Shown here: positions 14,397 through 21,444 of the stretch, piece after piece | Position numbering within the stretch: the stretch's first letter is position 1 | Layout: each line of letters begins with the position of its first letter | Assembly (NCBI GenBank): GCA_001797745.1 | Contig: MGQF01000074.1 | Coordinates: forward strand, 37,071-69,797 | Length of the DNA stretch: 32,727 nt | Source: Deltaproteobacteria bacterium RBG_13_52_11 | GTDB taxonomy: Bacteria; Desulfobacterota; B13-G15; RBG-16-54-18 | Reading direction: 5' to 3' | Translations under genes and position numbers: made by a program | The notes under the pieces: model-generated | Database searches by the model: none | Seen by the model: only the letters and a program-made list of their open reading frames with translations | Told to the model about the DNA's origin: nothing

Positions 14397-15119
14397 TTAC
14401 CACGGTGTTTCTCCTTCTTCACTGAAGAATTTTCCAGTCGGTCCATTCTCGTCCAGTGTCGCATACTTCACGATTACAGCAGCGCCTTGAGCAACAGGCT
14501 TTGTACCGGTGTAATTATTAAACTCCGTTGCGGTGTAGCCTGGATTTACCGAGTTGACCTTGAATTTCGAGTCCTTAAGTTCGGTTGCCAACGCAACCGT
14601 GTAAGCATTCAGTGCGGTTTTTGAAGGTCCGTAGGCAGCCCTTTCTATTTTGTAATGTTTCCAACCGGTGTCGCTGCGCAACGTTAAAGAACCTATGTCG
14701 CTCGTTACATTTACAATGACTGGAACTTGCGACTTCTTCAAGAGGGGGATGAATTCCTGAGTGACTTGTATGACACCAAAAAAATTCGTTTCGAAGACTT
14801 CTCTCAGTACCTCGATTGGTATGTGCGACGCACGTTGCGGGACTTCTCCCCTCATTCCGGCGTTATTGATCAACACATCGAGTTTTGTAGCCTTGGTTTC
14901 GAGGATTCGCCTTGCTTTCTTGATTGAGTCAAGATTTGTAACATCAAGCTCCAGGGCGTCGACGTTACGCAGCCCGCTGCCCTGCAGCTCCTGTTTTGCT
15001 CTTTGCCCCTTTTCTTTGTCTCTACTGCCGATGTACACGAAGTAATCGAGTTGAGCCAATTGTCTTGCTGTCTCGAAGCCGATGCCTCTGTTCGCCCCTG
15101 TTATGAACACAGTTTTCAT
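14397..15119 (-). CDS. Short-chain dehydrogenase/reductase (carbonyl reductase-like)
   Basis: A 240-residue classical SDR that would use NADP(H) or NAD(H) on an unknown carbonyl or alcohol. Seen: cofactor motif TGANRGIGFE (7-16), GSRDKEKG, DVT (59-61), NNAGM (about 86-90), catalytic Ser in VTSDIGSL and the YGPSK catalytic Tyr/Lys pair, then NPGYTATEFN. Length is standard. GGGAGGG lies about 8 bases before the ATG. It is the downstream-most gene of the cassette-like block (14397-16742). Base composition is more AT-rich than the catabolic operon, consistent with acquisition. It is separated from iclR by the latter's own promoter region and is not clearly part of either unit. Confidence 0.88.
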   Translation of the reverse strand: MKTVFITGANRGIGFETARQLAQLDYFVYIGSRDKEKGQRAKQELQGSGLRNVDALELDVTNLDSIKKARRILETKATKLDVLINNAGMRGEVPQRASHIPIEVLREVFETNFFGVIQVTQEFIPLLKKSQVPVIVNVTSDIGSLTLRSDTGWKHYKIERAAYGPSKTALNAYTVALATELKDSKFKVNSVNPGYTATEFNNYTGTKPVAQGAAVIVKYATLDENGPTGKFFSEEGETPW

Positions 15120-15206
15120 TAACTAACCCTCCCGGTGAATAAGGTTTCGTTTAGCCATGGTCCTAAAATCAGCGGAAGTTATTGCTGCGTCCCTCGTGAG
15201 CGATAT

Positions 15207-15226
15207 GTTAGGCGGATCCGCCTAAC
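15207..15226. repeat. 20-base perfect palindrome with GTTAGGC / GCCTAAC ends (possible half attC)
   Basis: GTTAGGC and GCCTAAC flank a central GGATCC, and the stop codon of the SRPBCC gene lies inside the element. The two ends equal the integron core-site consensus (GTTRRRY / RYYYAAC). On the gene strand GCCTAAC is followed by an L''-like stretch (ATATCGCTCACGAGGGAC), but no matching second arm follows before the SDR gene. It could be a truncated cassette site or a short transcript-end hairpin; no T-run follows. Confidence 0.45.
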
Positions 15227-15656
15227 TGCGCCGTGGCTTGGACTTTCCTTTCCCTTGTTCCCTACGCCTCTTTAGATATTCCCTCCAAGGTGCCCAATAA
15301 TAAATCTCCCAACCCTGACTCACGCCGGCAAAGTCGTGATCCGCGACATTGACATGGACGAGTTCGATTCGTGTCCCACGCCCTTCAGGCCAAAACGTCA
15401 AGATCAGTGTCGAATCAATGTCACTGGCCTTCCAGCCCGCAGATCTCCAGGACTGCACGATCAGTCGCTTCGGTACAACCTGAAGGATTGTTCCCTGAAG
15501 CCCGTTGTCGAAGGCCTGAAACCGCGCCCCGGCATGTGCCCCGATCGAAACAGGTGCACCCGTAATAGCGGCATGCAACGCTGGATCGAGATACATGTCA
15601 AAGAGCTCATCGGGTGATGCCGGCAATGACGCTGCGAGATGGATCGTGCGAGGCAT
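15222..15656 (-). CDS. SRPBCC / AHSA1-type domain protein
   Basis: A 144-residue START-like (Bet v1 fold) protein. It begins RTIHLAASLPASPDELFDMYLDP, followed by HAAITGAPVSIGAHAGARFQAFDNGLQGTI, then IVQSWRSAGW and GTRIELVHVNV, the standard AHSA1 progression, ending GWEIYYWAPWREYLKRR. The start at 15656 is chosen because GGAGG sits 8 bases upstream; a longer version from 15701 lacks this support. Such small hydrophobic-ligand-binding proteins are frequent integron cassette cargo (general knowledge). It sits between two attC-like elements on the same strand as its neighbours. Ligand unknown. Confidence 0.82.
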   Translation of the reverse strand: MPRTIHLAASLPASPDELFDMYLDPALHAAITGAPVSIGAHAGARFQAFDNGLQGTILQVVPKRLIVQSWRSAGWKASDIDSTLILTFWPEGRGTRIELVHVNVADHDFAGVSQGWEIYYWAPWREYLKRRREQGKGKSKPRRS

Positions 15657-15748
15657 AGGCGTTCCTCCTTCTTCTTTGATTTGAACGTTCTCCCAACCCA
15701 TAGGCAGATCTCACTGCCGCCTCATGGTCGAGTTGAGTCCCGCCAAGG

Positions 15749-15829
15749 GCGCAACGTTCAAGGTAAGGGGCTGGCTGGAAGCGGGCGGAGCCCGCTGTAA
15801 GCCAGTCCCACCTGACCGCAATGTTAGGG
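15749..15829 (-). other. attC-like recombination site after the two-TM gene
   Basis: On the gene (minus) strand CCCTAAC (R''-like) follows the stop of the 80-residue ORF by one or two bases, and GTTGCGC (R'-like) ends the element about 80 bases on. In between is a long imperfect hairpin. Plus-strand arms are AGCGGGC/GCCCGCT (15780-15786 / 15790-15796), CTGGCT/AGCCAG (15771-15776 / 15800-15805), GGG/CCC, and CAAGGT/ACCTG with one unpaired base. AAC/GTT ends, internal bulges and placement right behind a stop codon fit an attC. Unequal spacers and a poor R' lower the confidence. Confidence 0.55.
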
Positions 15830-15830
15830 G

Positions 15831-16073
15831 TCATAGTGCACCATCCGGCTTGGTTCGCCGACTAAGCCTTCTACCGAACCAAAGCAAGGCTACTCCCACG
15901 ACACACAGAAAGAGCGTCAATATGGCCAATATTTCAACGTCAGCAAACATCAACCCTGGACCAAACCTGATTCGCTCATTCAGAGAAATTGCCGCGGCTA
16001 TCGCTGTAAAAACAGCCAATAGCAACGTCAATACTCCAATGACAGTGAGCGTATTTGCCAGAAAATGCTTCAT
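15831..16073 (-). CDS. Small two-transmembrane hypothetical protein
   Basis: An 80-residue protein with two hydrophobic spans (about 8-30 and 46-66) separated by a short polar loop (SLNERIRFGPGLMFADVE). It ends in a basic tail (GRRLSRRTKPDG), consistent with an inner-membrane hairpin with the C-terminus inside. No family recognised. A ribosome site is weak before the ATG. It lies between attC-like elements, and small membrane proteins of unknown role are common cassette cargo. It could be a decaying fragment. Confidence 0.55.
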   Translation of the reverse strand: MKHFLANTLTVIGVLTLLLAVFTAIAAAISLNERIRFGPGLMFADVEILAILTLFLCVVGVALLWFGRRLSRRTKPDGAL

Positions 16074-16101
16074 CGTCAGGGAGACACCTAATGACCGAGC
16101 T

Positions 16102-16160
16102 GAGCGAAATCCGAGTAATGGAGAAAGATAAATATTTCGGAATGAAGCGGATTTCCGCTC
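16102..16160 (-). other. Degenerate attC-like hairpin upstream of the two-TM gene
   Basis: Plus-strand arms GAGCGAAATCCG (16102-16113) and CGGATTTCCGCTC (16148-16160) are perfect complements except for one extra C in the second arm. On the gene strand the extra base falls in the first arm, as in attC L'' boxes. The flanks that should read AAC/GTT are GAC/GTC on the gene strand, so this looks like a mutated site next to the intact one at 16174-16232. Confidence 0.4.
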
Positions 16161-16173
16161 GAGTCCCGCCCGG

Positions 16174-16232
16174 CGCGAACGCTGCGGATCAGGCGAGGCT
16201 ATTTGCCGTCGCCTGCATCCGGCTTGTTAGCT
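16174..16232 (-). other. Well-formed attC-like cassette recombination site
   Basis: A 59-base element with the attC plan. On the gene strand it has AGCTAAC (R''), a 4-base spacer, then stem arms CGGATGCAGGCGA and TCGCCTGATCCG. These pair perfectly but for one extrahelical G in the first arm. An inner GGC/GCC stem has a second unpaired base. Then come a 4-base spacer and GTTCGCG (R'). The TAA stop of the lipoprotein gene lies inside R''. The same gene begins 31 bases after a GTTAGCT on its 5' side (16772-16766), the exact complement of AGCTAAC, as expected for the two ends of one cassette. Only R' deviates from the GTTRRRY consensus. Confidence 0.72.
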
Positions 16233-16742
16233 TCTCCTTTCTATTTTCCTGAACCTACCTGGATCTTTAAACAGATTTTTGTCGTCTTTGTGTTTTAAGA
16301 AGGCTTTCTTCAGTGCTTCACTATCTTTTAAGCCATCATCTACCAGGTTGGTGTTCAGTATCTTGATAATCAGTTCGCCATTGGACAATTGGTAAGATAC
16401 CACGTGGAATAGTTCTTTGTTATCTTTGTCGAGATTTCCCTCCGCAGTCCCGATAATTTGAATCTGGACACAAGGTACACCCCCGATCTTGACAGGGTAT
16501 GCACGAAAATACATTCCCTCCTTTCCGATGGGGTAATGGATTAGATACTCGGTGTCCGCGTACTTTAGAATCATCATCCTTTCATTTTGATCCAGCTGTT
16601 TACCTTTGTCAGGAACTAGTTCCCACAGCCCCAAAACAGATTGGTCGATGGAAATGCTATGTTCTTCAGTTAATGGCGCTTCATATTTACATCCGATAAG
16701 TAACAGAAGGAGGACGACTGGTAACAGGATGAGGTTCTTCAA
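16227..16742 (-). CDS. Hypothetical lipoprotein
   Basis: A 171-residue protein with an N-terminal signal peptide (NLILLPVVLLLLLIGC) whose lipobox LIGC puts the lipidated Cys at residue 18. The mature part is a soluble, Lys-rich domain with no family I recognise; it contains GLWELVPDKGKQLDQNERM, of the kind seen in small envelope proteins. The start is TTG at 16742 with GGAGAG a few bases upstream. The gene is markedly AT-rich beside its surroundings. It is bracketed by GTTAGCT and AGCTAAC with a good attC-like site behind it, so it is probably a mobile cassette. Confidence 0.7.
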   Translation of the reverse strand: MKNLILLPVVLLLLLIGCKYEAPLTEEHSISIDQSVLGLWELVPDKGKQLDQNERMMILKYADTEYLIHYPIGKEGMYFRAYPVKIGGVPCVQIQIIGTAEGNLDKDNKELFHVVSYQLSNGELIIKILNTNLVDDGLKDSEALKKAFLKHKDDKNLFKDPGRFRKIERRS

Positions 16743-16775
16743 ATTGATCTCTCCATTCTATTCAAAGCTAACCCC

Positions 16776-16919
16776 CATGGCGCTGAGCGACTGCGACTGA
16801 GGCGGCAAGCCCGAAGGGCTTGAAGGTGACGGGAGCAGTGCGCTCCAGCGATTTGATGGGCGGCCTCTGTAAGAGGACGGCCAGCGGATCGCTGGGGTGA
16901 GCGCAAGCTCAGCGCCATG
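16776..16919. repeat. 144-base branched palindromic element
   Basis: Perfect 13-base arms CATGGCGCTGAGC (16776-16788) and GCTCAGCGCCATG (16907-16919) enclose two smaller hairpins. One is CAAGCCC-gaa-GGGCTTG (16806-16822). The other has GCGCT/AGCGC and CCAGCGAT/ATCGCTGG arms (16845-16852 with 16888-16895) around CCTCT-gta-AGAGG. The predicted fold is a three-way junction. It lies directly 5' of the lipoprotein cassette, next to GTTAGCT. It could be a long attC-type site, a REP/MITE-like element or a structured RNA. Confidence 0.6.
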
Positions 16920-16920
16920 C

Positions 16921-17013
16921 GATGGGGCGAACTCCCTCTGGATTTTTATGAGTCACTGCCCATTGTTTTTCTGTTATTGTGGGCAGTGACATCATATTAA
17001 TTTTCGCCCCATC
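16921..17013. repeat. 93-base element with two nested perfect 11-base inverted repeats
   Basis: GATGGGGCGAA (16921-16931) matches TTCGCCCCATC (17003-17013). Inside it GTCACTGCCCA (16952-16962) matches TGGGCAGTGAC (16980-16990). Both pairs are perfect. The element abuts the branched palindrome at 16776-16919. Together they occupy most of the 500-base stretch (16743-17243) that has no gene. The rest of that stretch (17014-17243) is AT-rich with a plus-strand TTGACA at 17042 but no clear -10 or target gene. A small non-autonomous mobile element is possible. Confidence 0.6.
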
Positions 17014-17243
17014 AATTAATATACGAATTTCCTGTTTGCTCTTGACATGAGTACACTATAACACATGCTAAGATATGGATAGAAGAAAAATCCTTTAAAA
17101 ATCGGGGTGGTGAGAGCACACAACGTCGTATTTTTCGGTAATAAGGACTAAAAACGCAATTCGTATAATATGGGAAATCTGTCCAATACCGCCAGAGAAT
17201 CGTGAAGGTCGTCCCTTTTCTCTCCTCTTGTAACTTGTAAGAC

Positions 17244-17573
17244 TTACGCCACCTTTTCCAACTTAGACTTCAGCTGGTCCTTGGGCACCACCCCGGTGAT
17301 CCGTTCCACCACCTCTCCCTTCTTAAAGAGGATGAGGGTAGGGATGGCACGAATGCTAAAGAGGGGGGGTGTGGCGGGGTTTTCGTCCACATTCATCTTG
17401 GCGATCTTCACCCTTCCGCTGAACTCTTGGGCCAGTTCCTCCAGCACGGGGGCGACCATTTGGCAAGGTCCGCACCACGGTGCCCAAAAGTCCACCAGGA
17501 CAGGTATATCCGCCTTGGTGACCTCTTGCTCAAATTCTGCATCCTTGATATGTAAAATCGTTCCTTCAGCCAT
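17244..17573 (-). CDS. trxA: Thioredoxin
   Basis: A 109-residue thioredoxin, a cytoplasmic dithiol reductant recycled by thioredoxin reductase. The active site is FWAPWCGPC, with DENPATPP and the cis-proline loop IRAIPTL in place and the usual C-terminal GVVPKDQLKSKLEK. The ATG at 17573 has GGAGGT 7 bases upstream; a GTG three codons earlier overlaps that ribosome site and is less likely. It is divergent from the downstream radical SAM gene and appears monocistronic. Nothing unusual. Confidence 0.95.
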   Translation of the reverse strand: MAEGTILHIKDAEFEQEVTKADIPVLVDFWAPWCGPCQMVAPVLEELAQEFSGRVKIAKMNVDENPATPPLFSIRAIPTLILFKKGEVVERITGVVPKDQLKSKLEKVA

Positions 17574-17739
17574 GGATTGCACCTCCGCTTTTCTTTATTT
17601 AGTCATTAAAAACATATATATCATCCCCCCTTTTTTCAAGGTGCAATTTTTTGGCAGATCTCCCGCACCTCAAGCTATACAAGGGGCTTCGTTGACAATG
17701 GGTGAGACGGCATATATCATGCTTAGCAAGGGAGATAAT

Positions 17740-20334
17740 ATGGTAAAGGACCTTTTGCCTCTCGTCAGCAGGCCCACTCGATATCTGGGGGGGGAGGTAA
17801 ACACAAGCCGCAAGGCGATCAAGCAGGCCAAACTGCGATTTGCCCTGGTCTTTCCCGACGCCTATGAGATCGGCATGTCCCATCTCGGTATGCAGATCCT
17901 CTATGGATTGCTCAACGCCCAGGAGGGGATCGTGTGCGAGCGGGCCTTCAGCCCGTGGTTCGATATGGAGTCTTTGCTGCGCTCCCGGGGCATCCCCCTC
18001 GGCACCCTCGAATCCGGCACCCCCTTGCGGGCATTCGACGTCATCGGTTTTTCTCTCCAATACGAGCTCTGCTATACCAATGTCCTCAACATCCTCTCCC
18101 TCGCCCAGATACCCCTGCTCGCGCGGGAGCGGGGAGCTGATATGCCCCTGATCATCGGGGGAGGGCCGTGCGCCTTCAACCCCGAGCCCCTGGCGGATTT
18201 CTTCGACGCCTTTTGCCTGGGGGATGGAGAAGAGGTCCTCTTAGAGGTGACTGCCCTGATCCAACAATGGAAAGAGGGTGGGGGTGACAAAGAGGCACTA
18301 TTAAAGGAGATGGCCTCCATTGAGGGGGTCTACATCCCCTCCCTTTTCCGGGTCAGCTACCTGCCCGATGGCACCATCGAGGGGATCAACCCGCTTGTGG
18401 CGCATTACCAGGGGGTGCGGAAGAGGATCGTCGCTGACCTCAATGATTGCTACTATCCCCTGGCCCCTGTGGTCCCCTTTATGAAGGTGATCCATGATCG
18501 ATTGAGCGTGGAGATAATGAGGGGGTGCACGAGGGGGTGCAGGTTTTGCCACGCGGGGTATATCTACCGTCCTGTGAGGGAGCGGGATCCTCAAGCTTTG
18601 TTGGAGATGATCGATAAGTCCATGAAGCGGACGGGTTATGAGGAAATCTCCCTCCTCTCCCTGAGCACGGGTGATTATACCTGCATCTCCCCCCTCTTGC
18701 AGACCTTGATGAGGCGATATGAAAAGGGGAAGGTTGCCATTTCCCTGCCATCCCTGCGGGTGGGCACCCTGACGAGGGGGCTTATCGAAGAGATCAAGAG
18801 GGTGCGCAAAACCGGATTCACCTTGGCCCCTGAGGCTGCCACCGAGCGGTTACAGGGGATCATCAACAAGATCACCGACGAGAAGGAGCTGTTGGAGACC
18901 ACAGCCCAGGTCTTTGATGCGGGTTGGAACCTGATCAAGCTCTACTTTATGGCGGGACTCCCTTTCGAAGGGGAAGAGGATCTTCGGGGGATCGTCTCCC
19001 TCTCGCAGCGGATCGCCCGTCACGGGGGACGGGGAAAGAGACGAGGGAATGTGAATGTCAGCATTTCCACGTTTGTCCCCAAGCCCCACACCCCTTTTCA
19101 ATGGGAGCCCCAGTTGCCGTTGGCGGAGGTTGAAGAGAGGCAACAATACCTCAAGGAGGAATTGAGGGGAAGGGGTCTGCGCCTGAGGTGGCATGATGCC
19201 AGGATGAGCCTCCTGGAAGGGGTCTTTGCCAGAGGGGATAGGCGGCTGGGAGCGGTCTTGCTGAAGGCGCATCAGCGTGGCTGTACGTTCGACGGCTGGA
19301 CAGAGCACCTGAAGTGGCAAGCATGGGAGGAGGCCTTTGCCGCAAGCGGTCTTGACCCCTCCTTTTACGCCTGTCGAGGGCGGGAACCTTCAGAAAAAAC
19401 TCCGTGGGGACATCTCCAATGCGGGGTGCAAGATGAATTCCTGGAAGCAGAATGGGCGAGGGCAAAGGAGGGGGTTATAACCCCTGACTGTCGTGGGGGA
19501 GCGTGTCTGCAGTGTGGGGCCTGCGAAAAACAGGTTAAGATGATGGAGGCGGATGCTTCTTTTGCGCCTCCTCCCGTATCATCATTTCGAGAGGTGGTGC
19601 GGAAGAGGCCATGGGTGAAGAAGATCCGTTCTCAATTTATCAAGGTGGGAGAGGCCAGATTTCTCGGTCACCTGGAGATGATTGATGTCTTCGTCAGGGC
19701 AGCCCGCCGGGCCGGCATCTCCATGCAGTTCTCGGAGGGATTTCACCCCCTGCCCAAGATATCCTTTACCAATCCACTCCCCGTCGGCATGGAGAGCCTG
19801 GCCGAATTTGTAGATCTCGAGCTTGCCCACTATATAAAGGCCAGGGAATTTCAGGAGCAATTGAACAGGGAGCTCCCTCTTGGATTGCGGATCATCCATG
19901 CCTCTGAGATGGCCTTAAAGGGGAGGCCGCTGCCCACGGTATTTGAGGTGGATTGCTTTCTCATCTCTCTGGAGGCAATAGGTAGAGCATTCTCAGAAGA
20001 GGAAGTGCTTGATAGGTTGCAACAAACCCTTCAGAGTAAAGAACTCATCCTCATCCAGGAGAAGAAGAAGGGGGTGAGGAACGTAAATGTCCTGCACTAC
20101 ATTGAGAGGCTCCAGATGGTGAAGAGGGATACTTATACTCCCTCTTTCTCCATTCAGGACAGTGTCCCTCCCGTCCAGGATCTTTTTAAAGCGGATTTCT
20201 TGATCGAGATGGGGATTAAGAAAGAGGGAGGGGTGAGACCCGCCGCCATCCTCCAGCTTATCCTCGAACTGACCTCTGAGGAGACTGATCTGCTCAGGGT
20301 GGTCAAGATGGAATCCCTCCCCCCGTTATCGTGA
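17740..20334 (+). CDS. TIGR03960-type B12-binding radical SAM protein fused to DUF2344 (TIGR03936) domain
   Basis: An 864-residue protein of conserved unknown function. Domains in order: an N-terminal B12-binding-like domain (VSRPTRYLGGEVN, FPDAYEIGMSHLG); a radical SAM core with CTRGCRFC (Cys263, 267, 270) for the [4Fe-4S]/SAM cluster; a Cys-rich segment (DCRGGACLQCGAC); and a C-terminal DUF2344 domain (RFLGHLEMIDVFVRAARRAGI, SEGFHPLPKISF). The ATG at 17740 is chosen because GGGAG precedes it and the family starts with this sequence. A much longer reading back to 17281 would lie antisense to thioredoxin. In many bacteria this gene sits next to ribonuclease E/G and rplU; that context is absent here. 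Substrate unknown; RNA modification is often suspected. Confidence 0.9.
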   Translation: MVKDLLPLVSRPTRYLGGEVNTSRKAIKQAKLRFALVFPDAYEIGMSHLGMQILYGLLNAQEGIVCERAFSPWFDMESLLRSRGIPLGTLESGTPLRAFDVIGFSLQYELCYTNVLNILSLAQIPLLARERGADMPLIIGGGPCAFNPEPLADFFDAFCLGDGEEVLLEVTALIQQWKEGGGDKEALLKEMASIEGVYIPSLFRVSYLPDGTIEGINPLVAHYQGVRKRIVADLNDCYYPLAPVVPFMKVIHDRLSVEIMRGCTRGCRFCHAGYIYRPVRERDPQALLEMIDKSMKRTGYEEISLLSLSTGDYTCISPLLQTLMRRYEKGKVAISLPSLRVGTLTRGLIEEIKRVRKTGFTLAPEAATERLQGIINKITDEKELLETTAQVFDAGWNLIKLYFMAGLPFEGEEDLRGIVSLSQRIARHGGRGKRRGNVNVSISTFVPKPHTPFQWEPQLPLAEVEERQQYLKEELRGRGLRLRWHDARMSLLEGVFARGDRRLGAVLLKAHQRGCTFDGWTEHLKWQAWEEAFAASGLDPSFYACRGREPSEKTPWGHLQCGVQDEFLEAEWARAKEGVITPDCRGGACLQCGACEKQVKMMEADASFAPPPVSSFREVVRKRPWVKKIRSQFIKVGEARFLGHLEMIDVFVRAARRAGISMQFSEGFHPLPKISFTNPLPVGMESLAEFVDLELAHYIKAREFQEQLNRELPLGLRIIHASEMALKGRPLPTVFEVDCFLISLEAIGRAFSEEEVLDRLQQTLQSKELILIQEKKKGVRNVNVLHYIERLQMVKRDTYTPSFSIQDSVPPVQDLFKADFLIEMGIKKEGGVRPAAILQLILELTSEETDLLRVVKMESLPPLS

Positions 20335-20649
20335 ACACACGGTATGGGAAATTGACTTCACCATAGACCTCTTCATCTGCGTTTTTTTGACCATAGTGCA
20401 CCCTCATTGAAACCCTATGAAGTCGAAAATAGACTTTCACAATTTCCTCTTCCCGTTCTTAGGGGGCCGGGACCTTACGGCGCACCGGCAGGAGAGGAGG
20501 GGGATAGGATTCTCAGCGTTTGTAGTGACGGCTCGATATATTACTGTTTTGGGAGGTTTTAAAACCGAGGGTTACCTGGGGGATGTACTCTATAAGTACC
20601 TCAGTATGATAATCATGGGAAGGGGGACGAGACCATCACAAGGTTGAGG
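20335..20649. other. Intergenic stretch with no recognised feature
   Basis: This 315-base gap lies between the convergent radical SAM gene and the bifunctional-nuclease gene. A 76-codon plus-strand frame exists at 20417-20647, but it has no ribosome site and no family resemblance. I see no clear terminator hairpin with a T-run and no repeat. Confidence 0.5.
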
Positions 20650-21162
20650 TTACATCTTGTACTTGCCAAAATCATCGGGTTTGAGGCCTTCCAACCACTT
20701 TTTCAGGTCTTCAGATTCACTAAAGTCGCTGCGCTGTTTGAGCAGCCCAAGATCGGCTGCCGTCTCCATGACCTTTTCGGCGCAATAGATAGGGGCCTCC
20801 ACCCTGACGGCCAAGGCAATGGCATCGCTGGGGCGTGAATCAATCTCTAGTTTTTTGCCGTCAGCTATCAGATGAATCACTGCGTAGAAGGTATCGTCTT
20901 TCAACTCGGTGACTACCACCTTGATCACCTCAACCTTGAATTCATCCAGGAGATTCTTCATCAGGTCATGGGTCATGGGTCGGGGGGTGTTCACCTTCTC
21001 CATCCCGATGGCAATGGCATTTCCCTCCATAGGTCCGATCCAGATGGGGAGTACCCGTTCCTGTTTGGGGTCGAGGAGGACGACTACTGTGGTGTTGAGA
21101 TTGGGGTCGAAGATCAGCCCCAATATCCTCATGCCGACTATTGTTTTTCCCCCTTTAGACAT
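20650..21162 (-). CDS. Bifunctional nuclease family protein (DUF151)
   Basis: A 170-residue member of the DUF151/BFN family. Seen: ILGLIFDPNLNTTVVVLLD, LPIWIGPMEGNAIAIGMEKV, RPMTHDLMKNLLDEF, TFYAVIHL and DSRPSDAIALAVRVEAPIY, which are the conserved family blocks in order. Some family members have RNase/DNase activity in vitro, but bacterial roles are unclear. A short acidic C-terminal tail (DFSESEDLKKWLEGLKPDDF) is typical. A modest GGTGG sits before the ATG. It stands alone; a 282-base gap separates it from dnaJ. Confidence 0.9.
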   Translation of the reverse strand: MSKGGKTIVGMRILGLIFDPNLNTTVVVLLDPKQERVLPIWIGPMEGNAIAIGMEKVNTPRPMTHDLMKNLLDEFKVEVIKVVVTELKDDTFYAVIHLIADGKKLEIDSRPSDAIALAVRVEAPIYCAEKVMETAADLGLLKQRSDFSESEDLKKWLEGLKPDDFGKYKM

Positions 21163-21302
21163 TTTTCTACCACCGAGCCTTACCTCTATTATTGTCCCAC
21201 ATCTGTGGGGGAAAAGATACCATATTTATTGTTCCTCTCGTGGATGAGGGCACGCGACATTTGACTGAGGAGCTTGATTCGAATTTTTAAGCCGAAAGGG
21301 TA

Positions 21303-21433
21303 CGAGGGGTCAAGGGTTCTAGGGTTCAAGTGTTTAAGAATTCATGGGTTTAACCACTCGACCCCTCCCGCTTTGCGGGATCCCGTAGTCCATAAAATCA
21401 AAATTAAGGAGCGGGATTGACTCCTTGAACCCT
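21303..21433. repeat. Inverted-repeat-rich intergenic segment
   Basis: Between dnaJ and the DUF151 gene, AGGGTTCAAG (21321-21330) is matched by CTTGAACCCT (21424-21433), and GAGGGGTC (21304-21311) by GACCCCTC (21360-21367). A hairpin TCCCGC-ttt-GCGGGA lies at 21366-21380. None is followed by a T-run on the dnaJ strand, so it is not a standard terminator. It may be a remnant repetitive element. Confidence 0.4.
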
Positions 21434-21444
21434 CGGATCGACAT

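Noticed and set aside
17042..17076. A plus-strand TTGACA promoter candidate.
   Set aside because: No good -10 at 16-18 bases and no plus-strand gene for 660 bases, with thioredoxin antisense in between.
17281..17739. Extending the large radical SAM protein 153 codons upstream.
   Set aside because: That part lies antisense to a complete thioredoxin gene and does not match the family, which starts near 17740.
20417..20647. A 76-codon plus-strand frame in the gap after the radical SAM gene.
   Set aside because: No ribosome site, no recognisable motif, odd composition.
21366..21380. Rho-independent terminator for dnaJ.
   Set aside because: The hairpin TCCCGC-ttt-GCGGGA has no T-run on the dnaJ strand and is 65 bases past the stop.
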